A stretch of DNA of 64,000 nucleotides from Ramazzottius varieornatus (taxonomy: Eukaryota > Tardigrada > Eutardigrada > Parachela > Ramazzottiidae): assembly GCA_001949185.1 (NCBI GenBank), contig BDGG01000006.1, forward strand, positions 1,237,657 through 1,301,656, written 5' to 3'. The position numbers were made by a program, and so were the translations under genes. Of this stretch, positions 1-15,453 are shown one piece after another. The notes beneath the pieces were generated by a model. That model ran no database searches. It worked only from the letters and a program-made list of their open reading frames with translations, and had not been told where the DNA came from. Numbering within the stretch: position 1 is the first letter of the stretch; every line of letters starts with the position of its first letter.

Positions 1-198
1 GGTTGCGCTTTGTTCATTGTATATTTGTCGGGTCTGAGGAGCAACGGAGGGACGTTTGGGGGACAGGTTGACAGTGCAAGGTAAGTTTGGACTTCTTCGT
101 GCACTACCGTGTCTTCCCCCTCGGCTCGTCCCGTATGTATTTGTATCGTGTTCGTTGAAGTTATCTGCCTCTTCTCCGTTCCACAGCTTCTTTCGATA

Positions 199-2342
199 AT
201 GAGAAGCCTGGGATCGGCCATCGTTTTCTTGGTGGACGACTACTTTCGCCACCCGCGGAATGCTCCTGTCGGGACGGCTTTCGTCGAAGCGGTCACGTTG
301 GACCGAATCCGACCGCTGGATCCTCTAAAGCCAGTCAACGGACATTGGCGGAGTCTCCCATCGATGCTTGGTCATGACGATTGCCAAAGGTAAGCCCACT
401 TGAAGTCGGTGTGAGTTCCTGAAACTTGACTTTGATGCTCGATACTGTCTTTGCAGCCACACCCATCGACAAGCAGCTTCTCGCGGTGTACAGAGACAGA
501 GCGTTACTTCGTGCTCGAGCTGTCTGCTGGACAGAAGGACTGGGCCTGACATTGGACTTGCCCAAACGGACCGCGGCTGCGCCTGCCGCAGCTCCACATC
601 CAGCTGCGGCTTTTCGTCGTCAGGTATGAGATGTCTGTCGTGTCTTAATCTGTCATGCATATTCGAAGATTCAGCTTTCATCCGACTCAGACCGTCGTCT
701 TAGGTTAAATCCACGTTTGCTCTCTTTAGGTTGGTCCTCCTCAAGCACCTGCCACCGTTCGAAAGACTCCGTATACCAGTAACCTCGCCACGCCTCCTTT
801 AAACTCGTCCATTGCCGCAGCTTCTTCGAATGTCTTGCCAGCTTCCGATGACACCAGGATCAGAAGCACCTCCGCATTCGGATTGTGAAAGGTTAGTTCA
901 GAGGCAGCTTGGGACTTCATAACCTTGCATTTTTTTATCGATAAAAGACGATAGAAATGCAGTAAAAAATGTGCGACTACCGTAGATCGTGGTAGTGAGA
1001 CTAAGTTAGTAGGTAACTGCCTTTATTTGATAACTCCAGGCGCCTCCTAAGAGAGCTCATTCGCTAGCTGTGGACGACGAAGATTCGGATTTCGACTCTG
1101 GCGGCGCTGTTCAAGTTGATGGACCGCGGTACCGGAAGAAGCGACCCTGCCAGCCGCAGTCGATCCAGACGACCTTTCAGTCTCGCCCCTGCTTCGAAAC
1201 ATGATGAGATCGGTTGTAATATCCAGCGCAATCATAGCGCGAGCCAGAAAACTTCGTGCAGGGGAAAAATTCTGACGTTTTATAAGATCTTTGCTGATGT
1301 TTTCGTCAAAAACCACATCTGAAGCTCGGAAGACAAACTCGACCAGATGATTGTTTGTCCTGCCTTGCGCAGTTTTACAGTGTTACGTACTGGAAAAGTG
1401 CGTCACTTGGGAAAACGATTCGGTCGGTCTTGATTACCGAGCTCACTGTTATGCCAGGAACGGGGCTGGGTATTAGTTTCGGAGTACACTGTGATGTCGA
1501 AACTCGGAGAAGTGTCAGACACGCTTTCAAAAAACATCGTTGCATAAGACTCAGCACCTAATTTCAGTATTGTCGCTGAATTGTACTGTAGGAGCTGATA
1601 GTCAGAATATACAAGCTGCTCCAGTCGATATGATGTTTTAGTGCCAGCTGGAGAGCTTAATGGCGAAGACCTACGAGCATTCCTACGAACAAAAGCGGCT
1701 GGTGGGAAAAAGCAGGAGGAAGCTGGCGGGTTGGTATTGTGTGAGCTCTTTAGCGCACACGAGCTGGCCAACGGGCACTATAGTAAGCTGGATCTCACTA
1801 AGATCAAGAACAAGCCGGAAGCTGAGTTCGCTATTCTGCTGGACAAAGGGAAGTTGAAACTGGCCAAGGAGGTGCTTCAGGAGTGGCGCCTGTCCAAAGG
1901 TATCTGGTAACCTTTTGAAGACGAGCAATTCCCCAATGTCTGCCCTGCTGTTCGGCGCGCAGCTCGGAGCATGGTAGGCGCCAAGGACGTCGGAATCACG
2001 CACCGATGCTAGGTGAGATCTTCTCGTTTAGCAGTTCGCAACTCTATCCAAAAAACACTTGGAAGCTCGGCAATCAAACTCGACTAGATTGCTTCACCAA
2101 GTGGCGCACATTCTCAGTATTAATATCTGAAGCTTTCGCCACTTGCAAAAGCGAACTTGCCGCGGTTCCATATATTGAGCTAATTAAATTTCTCCTTTCC
2201 GATACTCACCTGTTCAACGTCGCACGCAGAGTGTTTTAATTCTGACTGTTTTCGTTTCAGACTGTGGGCCGTGATGTGCGCCGAAGCTGACAACTCCGCC
2301 ATGCAATTTTACGCCATCAGTTTTACCTCGCACCACAGGTAA
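199..2342 (+). pseudogene. BEN-domain protein paralogue, probably decayed
   Basis: Not a clean gene, but piecewise similar to the intact BEN gene at 7130-8673. Piece 1 (199-389) matches its N-terminus: GSAIVF against GSAVIF, then FVEAV and DRIRPL against FVQAV and ERIFPL. Its end matches only in another frame (HRCLVMTIAKG against HDCLVLTIDHG), so a frameshift lies around 330-360. Piece 2 (457-624) and piece 3 (from about 731) keep the parent's intron phase, but piece 3 has an in-frame TGA just before its donor. Piece 4 (about 1041-1203) is acidic and also stops. Piece 5 (about 1643-1900) holds a BEN-like core (CELFSAHELANG, ILLDKGKLKLAKEVL). Piece 6 (2261-2342) starts LWAVM, like LWNYM in the parent, and ends with TAA. 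Several separate breaks favour a pseudogene. Sequencing indels could explain some of them. Confidence 0.5.
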
Positions 2343-2722
2343 AACGGTATTACGTTTTTCACGAATGAACTTTTTTAGTTTTATTCTGAAGTTCCGCTTC
2401 AGATTGTTGGCTGCCCTTCTGCGACAAAAGAAAATTCAAGAAACATTCAATTTTATTCGTGAGGTGTTTCGTCATTTCTGGATTAATTTTTTTCTTTTGA
2501 TATTACTTGTAAATTCCGAGCACCAAAACGGAATGAAACGAAACCCCTTTTGTTACCAGATGTGTGCAAAACGCACGGAGAGTATCCTACATGTAAAAAA
2601 CACAGCCAGAGTATTATCCCATTATCAGCAAGGCTCGAAAAACCAGAGAACCAATGCCCGATTAAAACAGTAAAAGCACGAATGTTGATACAGAGAAGAA
2701 TACCAACACATAAGAAAGGAGC
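2343..2722. other. Intergenic, AT-rich
   Basis: Between the end of the BEN relic and the stop codon of trc. It is AT-rich and presumably holds the 3' ends of both transcripts. I see no gene or structured element. Confidence 0.4.
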
Positions 2723-5606
<2,884 letters not shown>

Positions 5607-6430
5607 AAAGAAGATTCTGAAGAAGAGTCGCGGAATGTAGACTGGAGTGCGAATGAAGATCAGCTGATTGACATGGATGTCCGTTTCGACGATCACTGCC
5701 TCAAGCTACCTTGTCTTGCGGTTGTTCAACTCGTCCGGAAACGATTGGTTTGCCTACAAACAACTGAAAGAAATGCAAACGATGGGCTGGCAGAAGCAAG
5801 CTCGTAAATTATGAAGCAACAAAGACGTGCAGAACGAACGACTTGTCCAAACAATCGACACTGACACGCTGTGATGTCAACCGTAAACAAGGAGCTTTCC
5901 CACCTCGACGCCTATGAGCCGTATTACTCACAAAGAAATGGCTGCCGTCAGAGCGGCCACACGTTCAGCATCAGAACACCAGGCTGATAACGACAAACTC
6001 TATGACGTCAGTCAGTGGGGGTCTGCTCGGTTACCGATCAAGTGCTCTCGGGTCTGTATCGGATAACGCGGTCGAATCTTCTGTCTTATCCGCACATTCT
6101 TCCTGATTTTCTTCCTTGTGATTCGCGAAGATTTGTGTGGGGGAAAACCGATATCCGGAGTATTACTGCGGTCACTTAGTAAAAAGATTCCTGCTCAACT
6201 ACCTCATCTCGCCTGAAAGATTAGAACTTTTCGTGGATCTCAGCTTGATGGCTCCGCCGATTCCGCACGGTTTTCCGCCCGAAAAGCACGCGGAATTACC
6301 CGCCGGTCCGAGAACGGACCCGCCGTTCTCGGACCCGCCGTTCTCGGACCCGCCGTGAACGGTCTTTACAGTTTTGTGCTTTTGGAGGGAAGCGTAAAAC
6401 GGCGAGGTTGTGCTTCCTGGAAGGATGAGA
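5607..6430. other. Upstream region of trc
   Basis: No gene recognised. It should hold the trc promoter and 5' exons. An acceptor-like cttcttcag just upstream of the start Met suggests a 5' UTR intron. At 6308-6355 a short GC-rich direct repeat (CCGTTCTCGGACC units) occurs about three times. Confidence 0.4.
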
Positions 6431-6440
6431 AAAAAAGGTA

Positions 6441-6584
6441 CTGTAGTGCCACCAAATTATCGCGCACTCAACCACGTGAACAGTAAATGATGCCCAGGTG
6501 AGAGCCAGCGAGGCTAAATTGATCACACTGGGTAGCGACGACTCATCACGTGGTTCAGTGCGCGATAATTTGGTAGAGCTACAG
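6441..6584. mobile_element. Tc1/mariner-type MITE with TA target duplication
   Basis: Arms of about 39 bases (6441-6479 and 6546-6584) are inverted repeats with three or four mismatches, starting CTGTAG and ending CTACAG. They flank a unique core of about 66 bases. TA lies directly outside both ends (6439-6440 and 6585-6586), as expected for TA-targeting transposons. There is no coding capacity. Confidence 0.75.
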
Positions 6585-6611
6585 TATATTATATAAATAG
6601 AACAAAAAGGT

Positions 6612-6682
6612 AGGTCGTACCGAGGGTCGAACTCGGGTCGACGGATTCAGAGTCCGACGTGCTACCACTACACCATACAACC
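6612..6682 (-). tRNA. tRNA-Gln (anticodon CTG)
   Basis: The minus strand folds as a standard tRNA: acceptor stem GGTTGTA pairing with TACGACC, a D arm with GTG/CAC stem, an anticodon loop CTCTGAA giving CTG, a T arm CCGAG-TTCGACC-CTCGG, and discriminator T. One T-T mismatch sits at the base of the anticodon stem. No intron is seen. A run of five T on the minus strand (6609-6605) follows the 3' end and would stop RNA polymerase III. Confidence 0.93.
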
Positions 6683-7129
6683 ATCACCGATTTTCAATTG
6701 TCATTTTATTGCTACAACTAAAATCAAGAACAGTTGGGAAGAATGTTGTTCTAGGATAATGATCTTTGGACATGGGCACCTCATTCATCTGTTCTCGTTC
6801 AGAAAAAGAAACCTTCCGACCGTTTTCAACAGGATTTTATTCAAACTTTAAGCAACAAAAACACGTGTGTTACGATGTGTACATCACTCGACGACTGGAA
6901 AGCAAACTGCAGTTCACAGAGCATAGCTTCCTGATAATAAAGTAAGCTTCGAAAACTTTAGACAGGACCAACCGTGAAAACCTTCTGGAAAGCAACTCAA
7001 CGACCATCAAAGTAAGAAACGAATACGCACCATAAAACAATCAGTCACGATTTCTATTCCAGCAGCTTGGAACAATACCCTAAAGTTAATAAACCATCAA
7101 CAACTTCCCAAAAACTTCAGAACGGAAAC
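6683..7129. other. 3' flank of the BEN gene
   Basis: AT-rich stretch between the tRNA and the stop codon of the BEN gene, probably including that gene's 3' UTR. Nothing else is seen. Confidence 0.4.
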
Positions 7130-8673
7130 CTAAACCTTCATTTTCTTGCTGGCACTTTCTTGTCTTTCTCCGGCTGCCGCGAGAGCCTGAAGACGCAGCT
7201 CCTTCTTGATTTCTCGCATATAGTTCCACAAACTCAGTTCAGATAAGAAGGCACGATTACCCGACTTTCGTCGCTTCCAGTTACAGGCAGCCTCGAGCAC
7301 CGCCGCCATCTTTTGCTCATCGAGAATGGTGGCTGTGTCCTGTTCCGCGCTGGGCAGCTTGTTCAAAGCTCGCTGAGTGAAAACCCCGTTCTTAACCTCG
7401 TCCTTTGTAAACAGTTCTTCCACAGCCAACTGTACTGCCTTCTTGACAGTCTTAGCGTTAGTTACGATGTACTGAGTTAAGGTTTGAGTGTCTGTTTCGA
7501 CCCCTTTGGCATTGATTACGGCACGATTGGCAGGCTCACCAGACCATACGACTGGCAGGCTCACCAGACGTTCTTTAACTACGGAACCGAACGACACACG
7601 CTTCTGTGGCTTCTTTGATGGTTCGACGGAAGTAGCCCGAGCTACGGTGGGTGCCCGAACCCGGTGTCGTGAAGGAGGCATACTAGCTCGGTCGTTCTTC
7701 ACTTGGCTAGCCGAACTTTCTTCTTCGTCATCCGAGTCGAAACCTTCCAGCATCCTGTAGCTGGCCACCGAAGCGGCGCGGCGCAGTCGATCCCGCGGAG
7801 GAGGAACCTTCAAGTCACGTACAGGAGCGAAGTTAGCCCCAGCTAACTATCAAACACAGAACAGAAACGGCTGAGAAATTCAGAAACTCGAAGTGAAAAA
7901 TCCAGAAATTTTGTCCTCAGCTTCCGTCAGAATTCGCGTAGTATGAATGCGTACCTTTTTGCTGACTCGGGGCTGAGGGAGTTTCACCACAGGTTTCTTC
8001 GGCAAAGACTTCACGGTGACGAAGACGGGCGTTGGCTGAGCTAGGACATTCTGGAAGTTGGAAGGGTTCAGGGCGTTACGAGAAGGAGACGGATCAACTG
8101 ACGCCCGTTTTGGAGCTGAAGCTTCGGGCTGGAAATGGAACCCACTGTTTGTCTCCAGCTTAAGGCTCTCTGCAATAAATTCTGAGCATACCTGAACCAT
8201 CGCGGAGGACACTTGAGCAGGTGGAATCTCTGGAATGCCTGACTTTCGTTGAGGGCGACAAGCTGACGTTGTTCCATTCTGGTCTAACTTCAAGTCGGCC
8301 ATCCAGCGAGCTCCGCGAGCTTCTAAGTGCTTCTTGTCCTTGGCTACAATGTCGTATTGCTCAGCAAGAGAACGGCCTGGAAATCGAAGAAACTCATGAT
8401 CCTCCAACACTCACAAATCACAAGTTTAAATCCAGACTCTTGGGATTCGGGAGAAACCAACTCACCGTGATCGATGGTCAGCACCAGGCAGTCGTGCATC
8501 TTTTCCTCGACTTCCACTTGGCAGACTGCTCGTTCATCCACTGTACCTCCAGGCAGGGGAAAAATCCTCTCGTGGGCTACAGCCTGGACGAAGGAATTGG
8601 CCATGGGTGGATCATGGTGGCATTTAATCCATTCGTTGTGCCAAAAAATGACGGCAGATCCTCCTTTGGCCAT
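7130..8673 (-). CDS. BEN-domain protein with conserved N-terminal domain
   Basis: Three exons (8673-8466, 8376-7955 and 7846-7130) join in phase to 448 residues. BEN domains bind DNA and act in transcriptional repression and chromatin. The C-terminus fits a BEN domain at about residues 340-440: VEELFTKDEV, then ILDEQKMAAVL and WNYMREIKKEL, matching the usual L..LF...E, LD..K...I and W....IN pattern. The assignment is by pattern, not by search. The N-terminal 70 residues (GSAVIFWHNEW, FVQAVAHERIFPL) look like the small W-rich domain that precedes BEN in other invertebrate proteins. The middle is acidic (FDSDDEEESS) and basic by turns, fitting a nuclear protein. A cag acceptor lies 17 bases upstream of the Met, so a 5' UTR exon is likely. 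The relic at 199-2342 is a broken relative with the same exon phases. Confidence 0.72.
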
Positions 8674-9522
8674 CCTGATTCCTCCGGCGTCTGCATAAAG
8701 CCACCAACCAACAACCGGAATTTCGGAAGCTCTGTGCCTATAGATTGTGGAGAAAGCGAGGGATAAATAGGAGCGTGAAGCGGACAGAAGTAGCGAATCT
8801 GGAGAGTGAAGATTCTTGCCGGAAATGAGAGCACATCAGCACAAATTCCGCACAATTACACATAATGACTTTGATGGCTCCGTCAGGCACCTGCATGGCA
8901 CCAACAGCACGTGCGAACCACCGATTTGTGTGCAGGCGGTTGAAATCACTGTGTGCATTAATGTACCGGGAGAATGCACGACAAAATAAGCTTTCGAAAT
9001 GGGTGTTAACGAGAACCAGATGGCTTTAGCCAATCAAGTTTGAGCCTTTGCCCGGATGCGGTTTGGCCTGCTAAATTTTAACCCAGTGCAGTTTGTCATG
9101 CCATTCTATGTTTCTGCCCGCTGCATCAGTACGTCCCAGCCGATATGCTGGTGCGCAATACAAAGCGCGCTCACCGGCCAATGGCCGAACATGTTCAGAA
9201 GGCGTGTACAGCAAGTTGATTCGCCCCTTCGCAGATTCAAATCTGCTGTAGAGCCAGTCAAAAGCGAGCTAGTGCAACTTCCTGTCTGCCCTCTTTATCA
9301 ACGGACGTCCCACACGGGCCTAGGGCAAGTGACGGCAAACTCGCGATTGTTGTCTTTTCGAAGGCCATTCAGGTAAATCCTGTTTGACGGGAAAGAAGGT
9401 GCATTCATCCATCCGATTCCCATCGTCGTCGGCAGCGTCTTCTTCTCCTAACGTGTCTCTCTACGCTTGTGAGAGCTGTTCTTCCCATCTCCAGAGTTCA
9501 ATCCTTTATCCTCTCGTGAAAG
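8674..9522. promoter_or_regulatory. Divergent intergenic region between the BEN gene and Pgd
   Basis: The BEN gene and Pgd point away from each other, so both promoters should lie here. I see no clear TATA box or structured element and no convincing open reading frame. Confidence 0.35.
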
Positions 9523-9790
9523 GTAAGGGAACAGCTTGGCCGGCTTGATTTTAATAAGGTCTAAGTTTGGGGAGTCGAACGGTCGATCGGCTGGTTACTT
9601 CCGTCTGAACACAGCAGGAAGTGGTGGATCCTTCCTTGCGGTTATGGCTGGCTGGGTTACTCCTTGATATTTGGAGCTTCCGCAGCAAGCCTGGGCGCTG
9701 TAATGTTCTGAGTTGTTTTTTTGCAGGCGAAGGAACGGACGTGTTGTCTCTGGAGTTGAATCAGCTGATCGAATCAAGCCGGAAAAAAAG

Positions 9791-12700
9791 ATGGCTCAAG
9801 CAGTGTAGGCTGTCTCCCTTTTTCTTCCCTTTTGATTGCTTCCTTCTTCACCTCATCTGTGTTGATTCTTGCAGAGGAGACATTGGAGTGATCGGGTTGG
9901 CCGTCATGGGACAGAACTTGATTATGAACATGAACGATCACGGCTTCGTTGTAAGTTATATCTTCCATTGTTTATTTTTCTGCTGAGTTGTCTGTGACGA
10001 GTGTTTCCTTTATCTTCTCCTTGCATTGATAATGTTATTGTACTAGGTTGTGGCGTTCAACCGTACGGTGGAGAAGGTGGACGACTTTCTGCAGCACGAA
10101 GCCAAAGGGTCCAAGGTGGTGGGGGCTCACTCCGTGGAGGAACTGGTCAAGAAGTTGAAGAAGCCTCGTCGTGTTATGGTAAGTCAAATTTCCTGCTTCT
10201 TGTATCCCTGCCCGCAACCACCGCAATCGTTTCTATTGCAGTTAATGGTCAAAGCTGGCTCGGCAGTGGACGATTTCATCAACACACTCTTGCCACACCT
10301 GGAGAAAGGTACACTACGATGTGGTTCTTACTTCCTCCTTCCTGGTGCTGTTTGTAACTTGCTTGATTGTTGATTGGTAGGTGATATCATTATTGACGGA
10401 GGTAACTCGGAGTACACAGACACTCGCCGACGAACCAAGGAGCTGGAAGCCAAGGGCATCCTGTTCGTGGGCTCGGGGGTCAGCGGTGGCGAAGAGGTAA
10501 GTATTTTTGCTGCCGTTATTGCATCTCTGCCCTTTTCCTACGATCACTCCGAGCAAGGCCGTGCTCGGCACGAACCTGGTAGGCATTTCCGCAGAAAAGG
10601 ACGGAATTGACTCCACCTAACTCGAAGGTCTCCATGACTATGAGGTTTAACTCTTTCAGGGCGCTCGGCATGGACCTTCGCTGATGCCAGGCGGATCCGC
10701 AGCGGCTTGGTAAGTTCTCTACTTTACCAACCGACTTTCCTATAGCGATAGGCCTAGGTGGCGCACTTATTACCTGTTATTGGCTGTAAGCGAGGACCGG
10801 TTAGAAAAACGGTCTGCGCGAGTGTTTGCCGAGTTCCCATTCCCCAGAATATATCTGGTTTCCCAACTGGTTCTCATGGATGGTGGAATGTGTTTTGTAG
10901 GCCAGCGATTAAAGACATTTTTCAGGGAATCGCAGCCAAGGCTGACGGGGAGCCCTGCTGCGACTGGGTGGGCGAGGATGGCGCCGGTCACTTTGTCAAG
11001 ATGGTCCACAACGGTATCGAGTACGGAGACATGCAGCTGATCGCGGAAGCCTATCACATCCTTCGTGATGTTGTCGGTATGAACAACGACCAAATGAGCG
11101 AGGTAAGACTTGTCTCTGAGCTTTTATCGAAGCCGGAAGTAGATCATCATTGTGGGTTTACTTTGCAGGTGATGGCCAAGTGGAACAAGGGCTTCCTCGA
11201 TTCTTTCCTCATTGAGATTACCGCTGACATTCTCAAGTACAAGAACGAGCAAGGGCAGTATTTGGTGGAGCACATCCTGGATGCCGCGGGACAGAAGGGA
11301 ACCGGCAAGTGGACAACCAGCGCGGCTCTGGACTTTGGAGTTCCTGTCACTCTCATCGGTAAGTACTTTACGGTGACCGTACTTCGGTCAAATGGGACGT
11401 CGGCATTCGGCAGGTGAATACACCCAGATCGTTTTTTCCCCAAGTGACGCACACTCAGCTGGTAACAACGAGAAGTTGCGCCACTTGGGAACTCGACAAG
11501 ATCGTTCTCCCCAAGTGGCGCCCGAGATTGGCTAACATAATGAAAACGTGCGCCACTTGAACAGCAATCCGGATGAAACCATTTGCCGATGTCTCTAATG
11601 ACTTCCGCAGTTGCAAAGCAAAGACTACCGTGCTCCTAACTGATGTTTGTGTACGGGTTATCACAGGGGAAGCCGTCTTCGCCCGGTGTCTTTCTTCCCT
11701 GAAGGATGAACGCGTCAACGCCAGCAAGCAGCTGTCTGGACCCAAAGCCACCTTCACCGGAGACAAGGCCAAGTTCGTCGAACAAATCAGCCAGGTAAGT
11801 CGTATTTTCCATTCTCTTTTCTGCCAGAACAAGATGATGCTTCAACGAGCTGAGATGAGAGCTCGGCAAACAAACTCGACAAAATCGTTTTCTTAAGTGG
11901 CGCACTCTGCCAGCCAACAGCAACATGAACGTGCGCCACTTGGGATGACGACCTGGTCCAGTTCATTTGTCCACATCCCAAATAAATGTGCAATCTGCTG
12001 GATTCTACTGATAGCTTTCATAGCGACCAGAAGCCGTCAGTTTTTTATCGTTGTTGCTGTTTATTGCAGGCTCTGTACGCTTCGAAGATCATCTCTTACG
12101 CTCAAGGCTTTATGCTGTTCCGTGAAGCGGCCAAACAGTTCAACTGGAAGCTCAACTACGGCGGCATCGCCTTGATGTGGCGCGGAGGCTGCATTATTCG
12201 CAGGTATTGTTGACAACCTTTTCCCTCATAGCACAGGTTCCGGTATTCCGGTCTGGAATAAAAATATACGCTGTCTTGTGTGTTCACAGTGCCTTTTTGG
12301 GTGACATCAAGAAAGCCTTTGCCACCAAGCCCGACTTGTCCAACCTCCTCTTGGATAGCTTCTTCAAGAAGGCCATTGCTGATTGCCAGGTGCGTCATCT
12401 CGTGCTTGGCCAGAATCTTTAAACTTTAAACATTCCTCGACGGCTGCTCGAACGTTGTGTATTGCAGGATGGTTGGCGCCAAGTGGTGGCTACCGCGTCG
12501 ATGCACGGCATTCCCATTCCGGCCATGAGTTCGGCCTTGTCCTTCTACGATGGATTCCGCCATGAACGTCTACCTGCTAACCTCATTCAGGTAGGGAAGA
12601 TTTTACTCTCTTTACTCGCTAGGAGTCGTCGGAAAATGAATCGAACATGATTGTCTTCCCAAGTGGCGCACGCTCTCAGCCAGTGACAGTGAAACCGTGC

Positions 12701-13048
12701 GCCGCTTGGGATACCGATTATGTTCAATTCATTTGCCGACGTCCCAGTCTGAAGTTTTTCTACGGAACACTTATCAAGGCCGTGCCCGCCGCAAACTTGA
12801 CTGGAGTTGTCGTAGAAAAAGGGCCGAATTGACTAGTGTCCAAAATATCTTCGCAGTTGACCTGTAGTCTCATCTTTGGGTGTTTGTTGAAGGAAGATGT
12901 GCTAATGGCATATCTTTTTTTATTGCAGGCTCAACGGGACTTTTTCGGAGCGCACACCTACGAGCTGCTGTCGGCACCTGGGCAGGTTGTCCATACCAAC
13001 TGGACCGGTCGTGGCGGCAACGTCTCTGCCTCTTCCTACAAAGTCTAG
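9791..13048 (+). CDS. Pgd: 6-phosphogluconate dehydrogenase, decarboxylating
   Basis: Third enzyme of the oxidative pentose phosphate pathway: 6-phosphogluconate + NADP+ to ribulose 5-phosphate + CO2 + NADPH, in the cytosol. Thirteen exons: 9791-9804, 9875-9950, 10047-10178, 10242-10308, 10381-10496, 10660-10709, 10901-11102, 11169-11358, 11667-11794, 12070-12203, 12290-12389, 12468-12590 and 12929-13048. All phases fit and give 483 residues, the same length as human PGD. Seen in order: Rossmann motif [14 protein letters not shown], the family signature [25 protein letters not shown] region, the catalytic stret­ch [17 protein letters not shown] with its Lys and Asn, and C-terminal HTNWTGRGG. 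The first coding exon is only 14 bases. A 5' UTR intron is likely (gtaagg near 9524 to ttgcag at 9725). Introns 6, 8, 9 and 12 carry members of the hairpin family described below. Confidence 0.97.
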
Positions 13049-13759
13049 CAACCTTTTTATAGCTTTTCGATCTTCCGCTGACAGTTCTGCTTTGCTTGGA
13101 CCCGGTTATGCTTACGATGCGCATGTTTCCAGTTCTAGTTTTATTCCCAGTCATCAGTATAACTCCCTGAAGAGTTTATTTCTGTTCTTACGATATACCG
13201 TCCGCATTTTATCGCTACTTGTATGTGTTATTCTTGCCGAATATAAAGTTCACTTCCTGTTTCACAGTGTGGTGGTGGATGGGAAACTTGAAAGCGTCAT
13301 GATGAAGTTACGTTGGGGGGTAGATCGAATGCGAGAAGTTCGGTGTGAGGTGCCGTAAGACCACTGTAAGAGTGAAACCAGGAAGCACCGAAAAGAAAAC
13401 CCGCGACATCTTGTGTGGACCATTGAAACCTGAGTGACAGGTGTGGGCTTTTTCTTCACACTACGTAAAAACAAAAGGAGGAGCGAAACCGTTTTGATTA
13501 TACTATCGTTATATACAATCCAACCCACGCCAAGCAGAGCATGCTCTGACAAAGCCAGCAGTGCATTTTAGAACTTTGGCCAAGCAATATGTTTATCGAA
13601 GCTCATCGCCCAGATCGATACCACTCAAATCTACACAGCAAACTCAATTGGCCCCTCTTTGTCTGGCTGCATGCAGGTCCACCGGAAGAAGACCAGCCGA
13701 ACTATGGGCAGACTCCGAATTCCACCTTTCGCATAAAAACAGGGCAGGACTTAGTTTTG
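13049..13759. other. 3' intergenic region
   Basis: Lies between the convergent ends of Pgd and the secreted-protein gene. I see no independent gene. A possible alternative last exon of the minus-strand gene (CCAGACAAAGAGGGG on the minus strand, stop at 13631-13633) lies within it. Confidence 0.4.
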
Positions 13760-14717
13760 TCAAAGTGCGACAAGCCCATCAGAAGCAGGGGACAAACTTA
13801 CGGTAAACTGGAACGTGTTGCTGGTCATGCCACATGCATTGAGGCAATACCGTGAATACGTTTGTCGCAGAGTCGTCGCCGCAGCACCGTTGACACCGAT
13901 CAAGGCATTAACTACGGGAAGGTTTTGCGAGCCAATAAAACCCAGACCGTTAGGGTCAATTTCGACGAAGGGCTGGTCGATGATGGTAGGAGGATTGGTA
14001 ACAGGTGGGTCGTTGTCGATTTGGGAGGAAACGACAGTAATGGTCACTGGAGTCAATCCAGAACCGCCGGTGTTACAGAAGAGAGGGTGTAATCCACCAA
14101 CCGTCTAAAAGCATACAATTGGTCTTCATAGTCTACAACCGCTTCAAGAACGAGGATGAAGGTCAAGGAGAAACTTCTTACATTGATGGTCAGTCCGGGA
14201 ATGGAGGCAGCCTGAACGTAGCTGCAAGAAACAGCAACAACTGCGGTCGTCGTTGGAGTGGCAGTAAACGGTCCGCAACAGGTACCATTCACCACCACTT
14301 CCTGTGGTGCGCACACTACCGGTACCGGTGGCCGACTGTCGCATCCACTGTTACCTGTAACAGTACCAAGTAAATGCTCATACGGAGGGTAGAAAAGGTA
14401 AGAGCGGCAGCTTCGTTGGGGGAGGGGGCAATTTTAACAGTCGTGAGACGGAAATGGCGGTAAAAACTAAAGAGGGGGTGGTACGTACACGAAGCTGGTT
14501 GTTCGTAGCTCAGCTTGCGGCTTTCCTCCACCGACACCTTGGCAGCCCGTCCACGTTGAATGCGGTTAAGTATCTCGTTGCCCAGTCGACGATCGAAGAC
14601 TCGGTTGGATATTTCGACCGGGTTTCCGCTCCCGTATCCGGACGAACCCAGCGGCCAGTTAGGGTGAGCAGCAACACTGGCACAGACCACAACTAGCAAG
14701 AGAACCCAGCGAGCCAT
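13760..14717 (-). CDS. Secreted cysteine-containing protein, unknown function
   Basis: Three exons (14717-14489, 14354-14182 and 14104-13760) give about 248 residues. Residues 1-17 (MARWVLLLVVVCASVAA) are a clear signal peptide, followed by HPNWPLG. The mature part has about eight cysteines, in CNSGCDS, VVCAPQE, GTCCGPF, VSCSY, LFCNT and YCLNACG, in a Thr/Pro/Val-rich setting that suggests an extracellular or matrix protein. I do not recognise the family. The last exon has a strong donor (gtaagtttg) after TFQFT, 14 codons before its stop, so the true C-terminus may come from a further exon near 13631-13664. The exon 1-2 junction has two possible acceptors six bases apart or so. Confidence 0.65.
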
Positions 14718-15453
14718 TTTCGAGGTTGAAGCAAAAAAATTCCTGAAGTCAACGTTCCACCTGAGCTACTGATGAATAGACTTCCTGGAGAAATTACCAG
14801 GCTTTTATTAGACATTCTTCTGGCCGTAACTATTACTACATCAGGAAGTTTCTGGAAATTTTTCGCTTGCTGGAAGGTTGCACAATGCCACAGATATCAT
14901 TTTCCGAAGCTCGAGCAATCAAAGCGCAATTTGATGGCTGGCTTCCGGGTAGTCAACTGTTCGCCGATCCAGGGTCGACGTTGAGTGGAGGAATGTAGGG
15001 GAAAGCTTAGGAGCTCTTCGGGGAATGCTGGCGAAAGTTAATCTGAAAGTGCTCGACTTTGGACCACTTTTGATTTTTGACGATGTAATATTAATAGGAG
15101 TATTTTGATGAATTGTGCAGAACTGTGGTAGGGAAGAAGCGAAAGTTTCCTCGATTTATGAATCGCACGCGTGGCTGGTTTATATCCCGCTCCAGTGCAA
15201 ATGACTCTTTATTCTTTGGTGATGCATGATACCTAATACCACCATCAGAGCAGTTGAGAGAAAGTTACAAGAATGTATTGTTCGGCTGTCACATCTCCAC
15301 TGTTCAGTCCGCAACGTAAAAAAACTCAATAAAGAATCAATTTCCACATTTTTCCACCACTATAACTAGGAATGATATCCGCAGTTGCCGTTTCTGTCTC
15401 GTCATCAATTGCATGACAGAACAGAGTGCCGGAGATAGGCGATGGAAGCCAGT
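14718..15453. other. Intergenic
   Basis: Upstream of the secreted-protein gene and downstream of the SLC6 gene. TATA-like tttatat at 15179-15185 does not clearly belong to either. No gene seen. Confidence 0.35.

Noticed and set aside
8164-8191. A 22-base gt...ag stretch in exon 2 of the BEN gene that looks like a tiny intron
   Set aside because: It is too short for a normal intron, and removing it shifts the frame and loses the long open reading frame that continues naturally without splicing.
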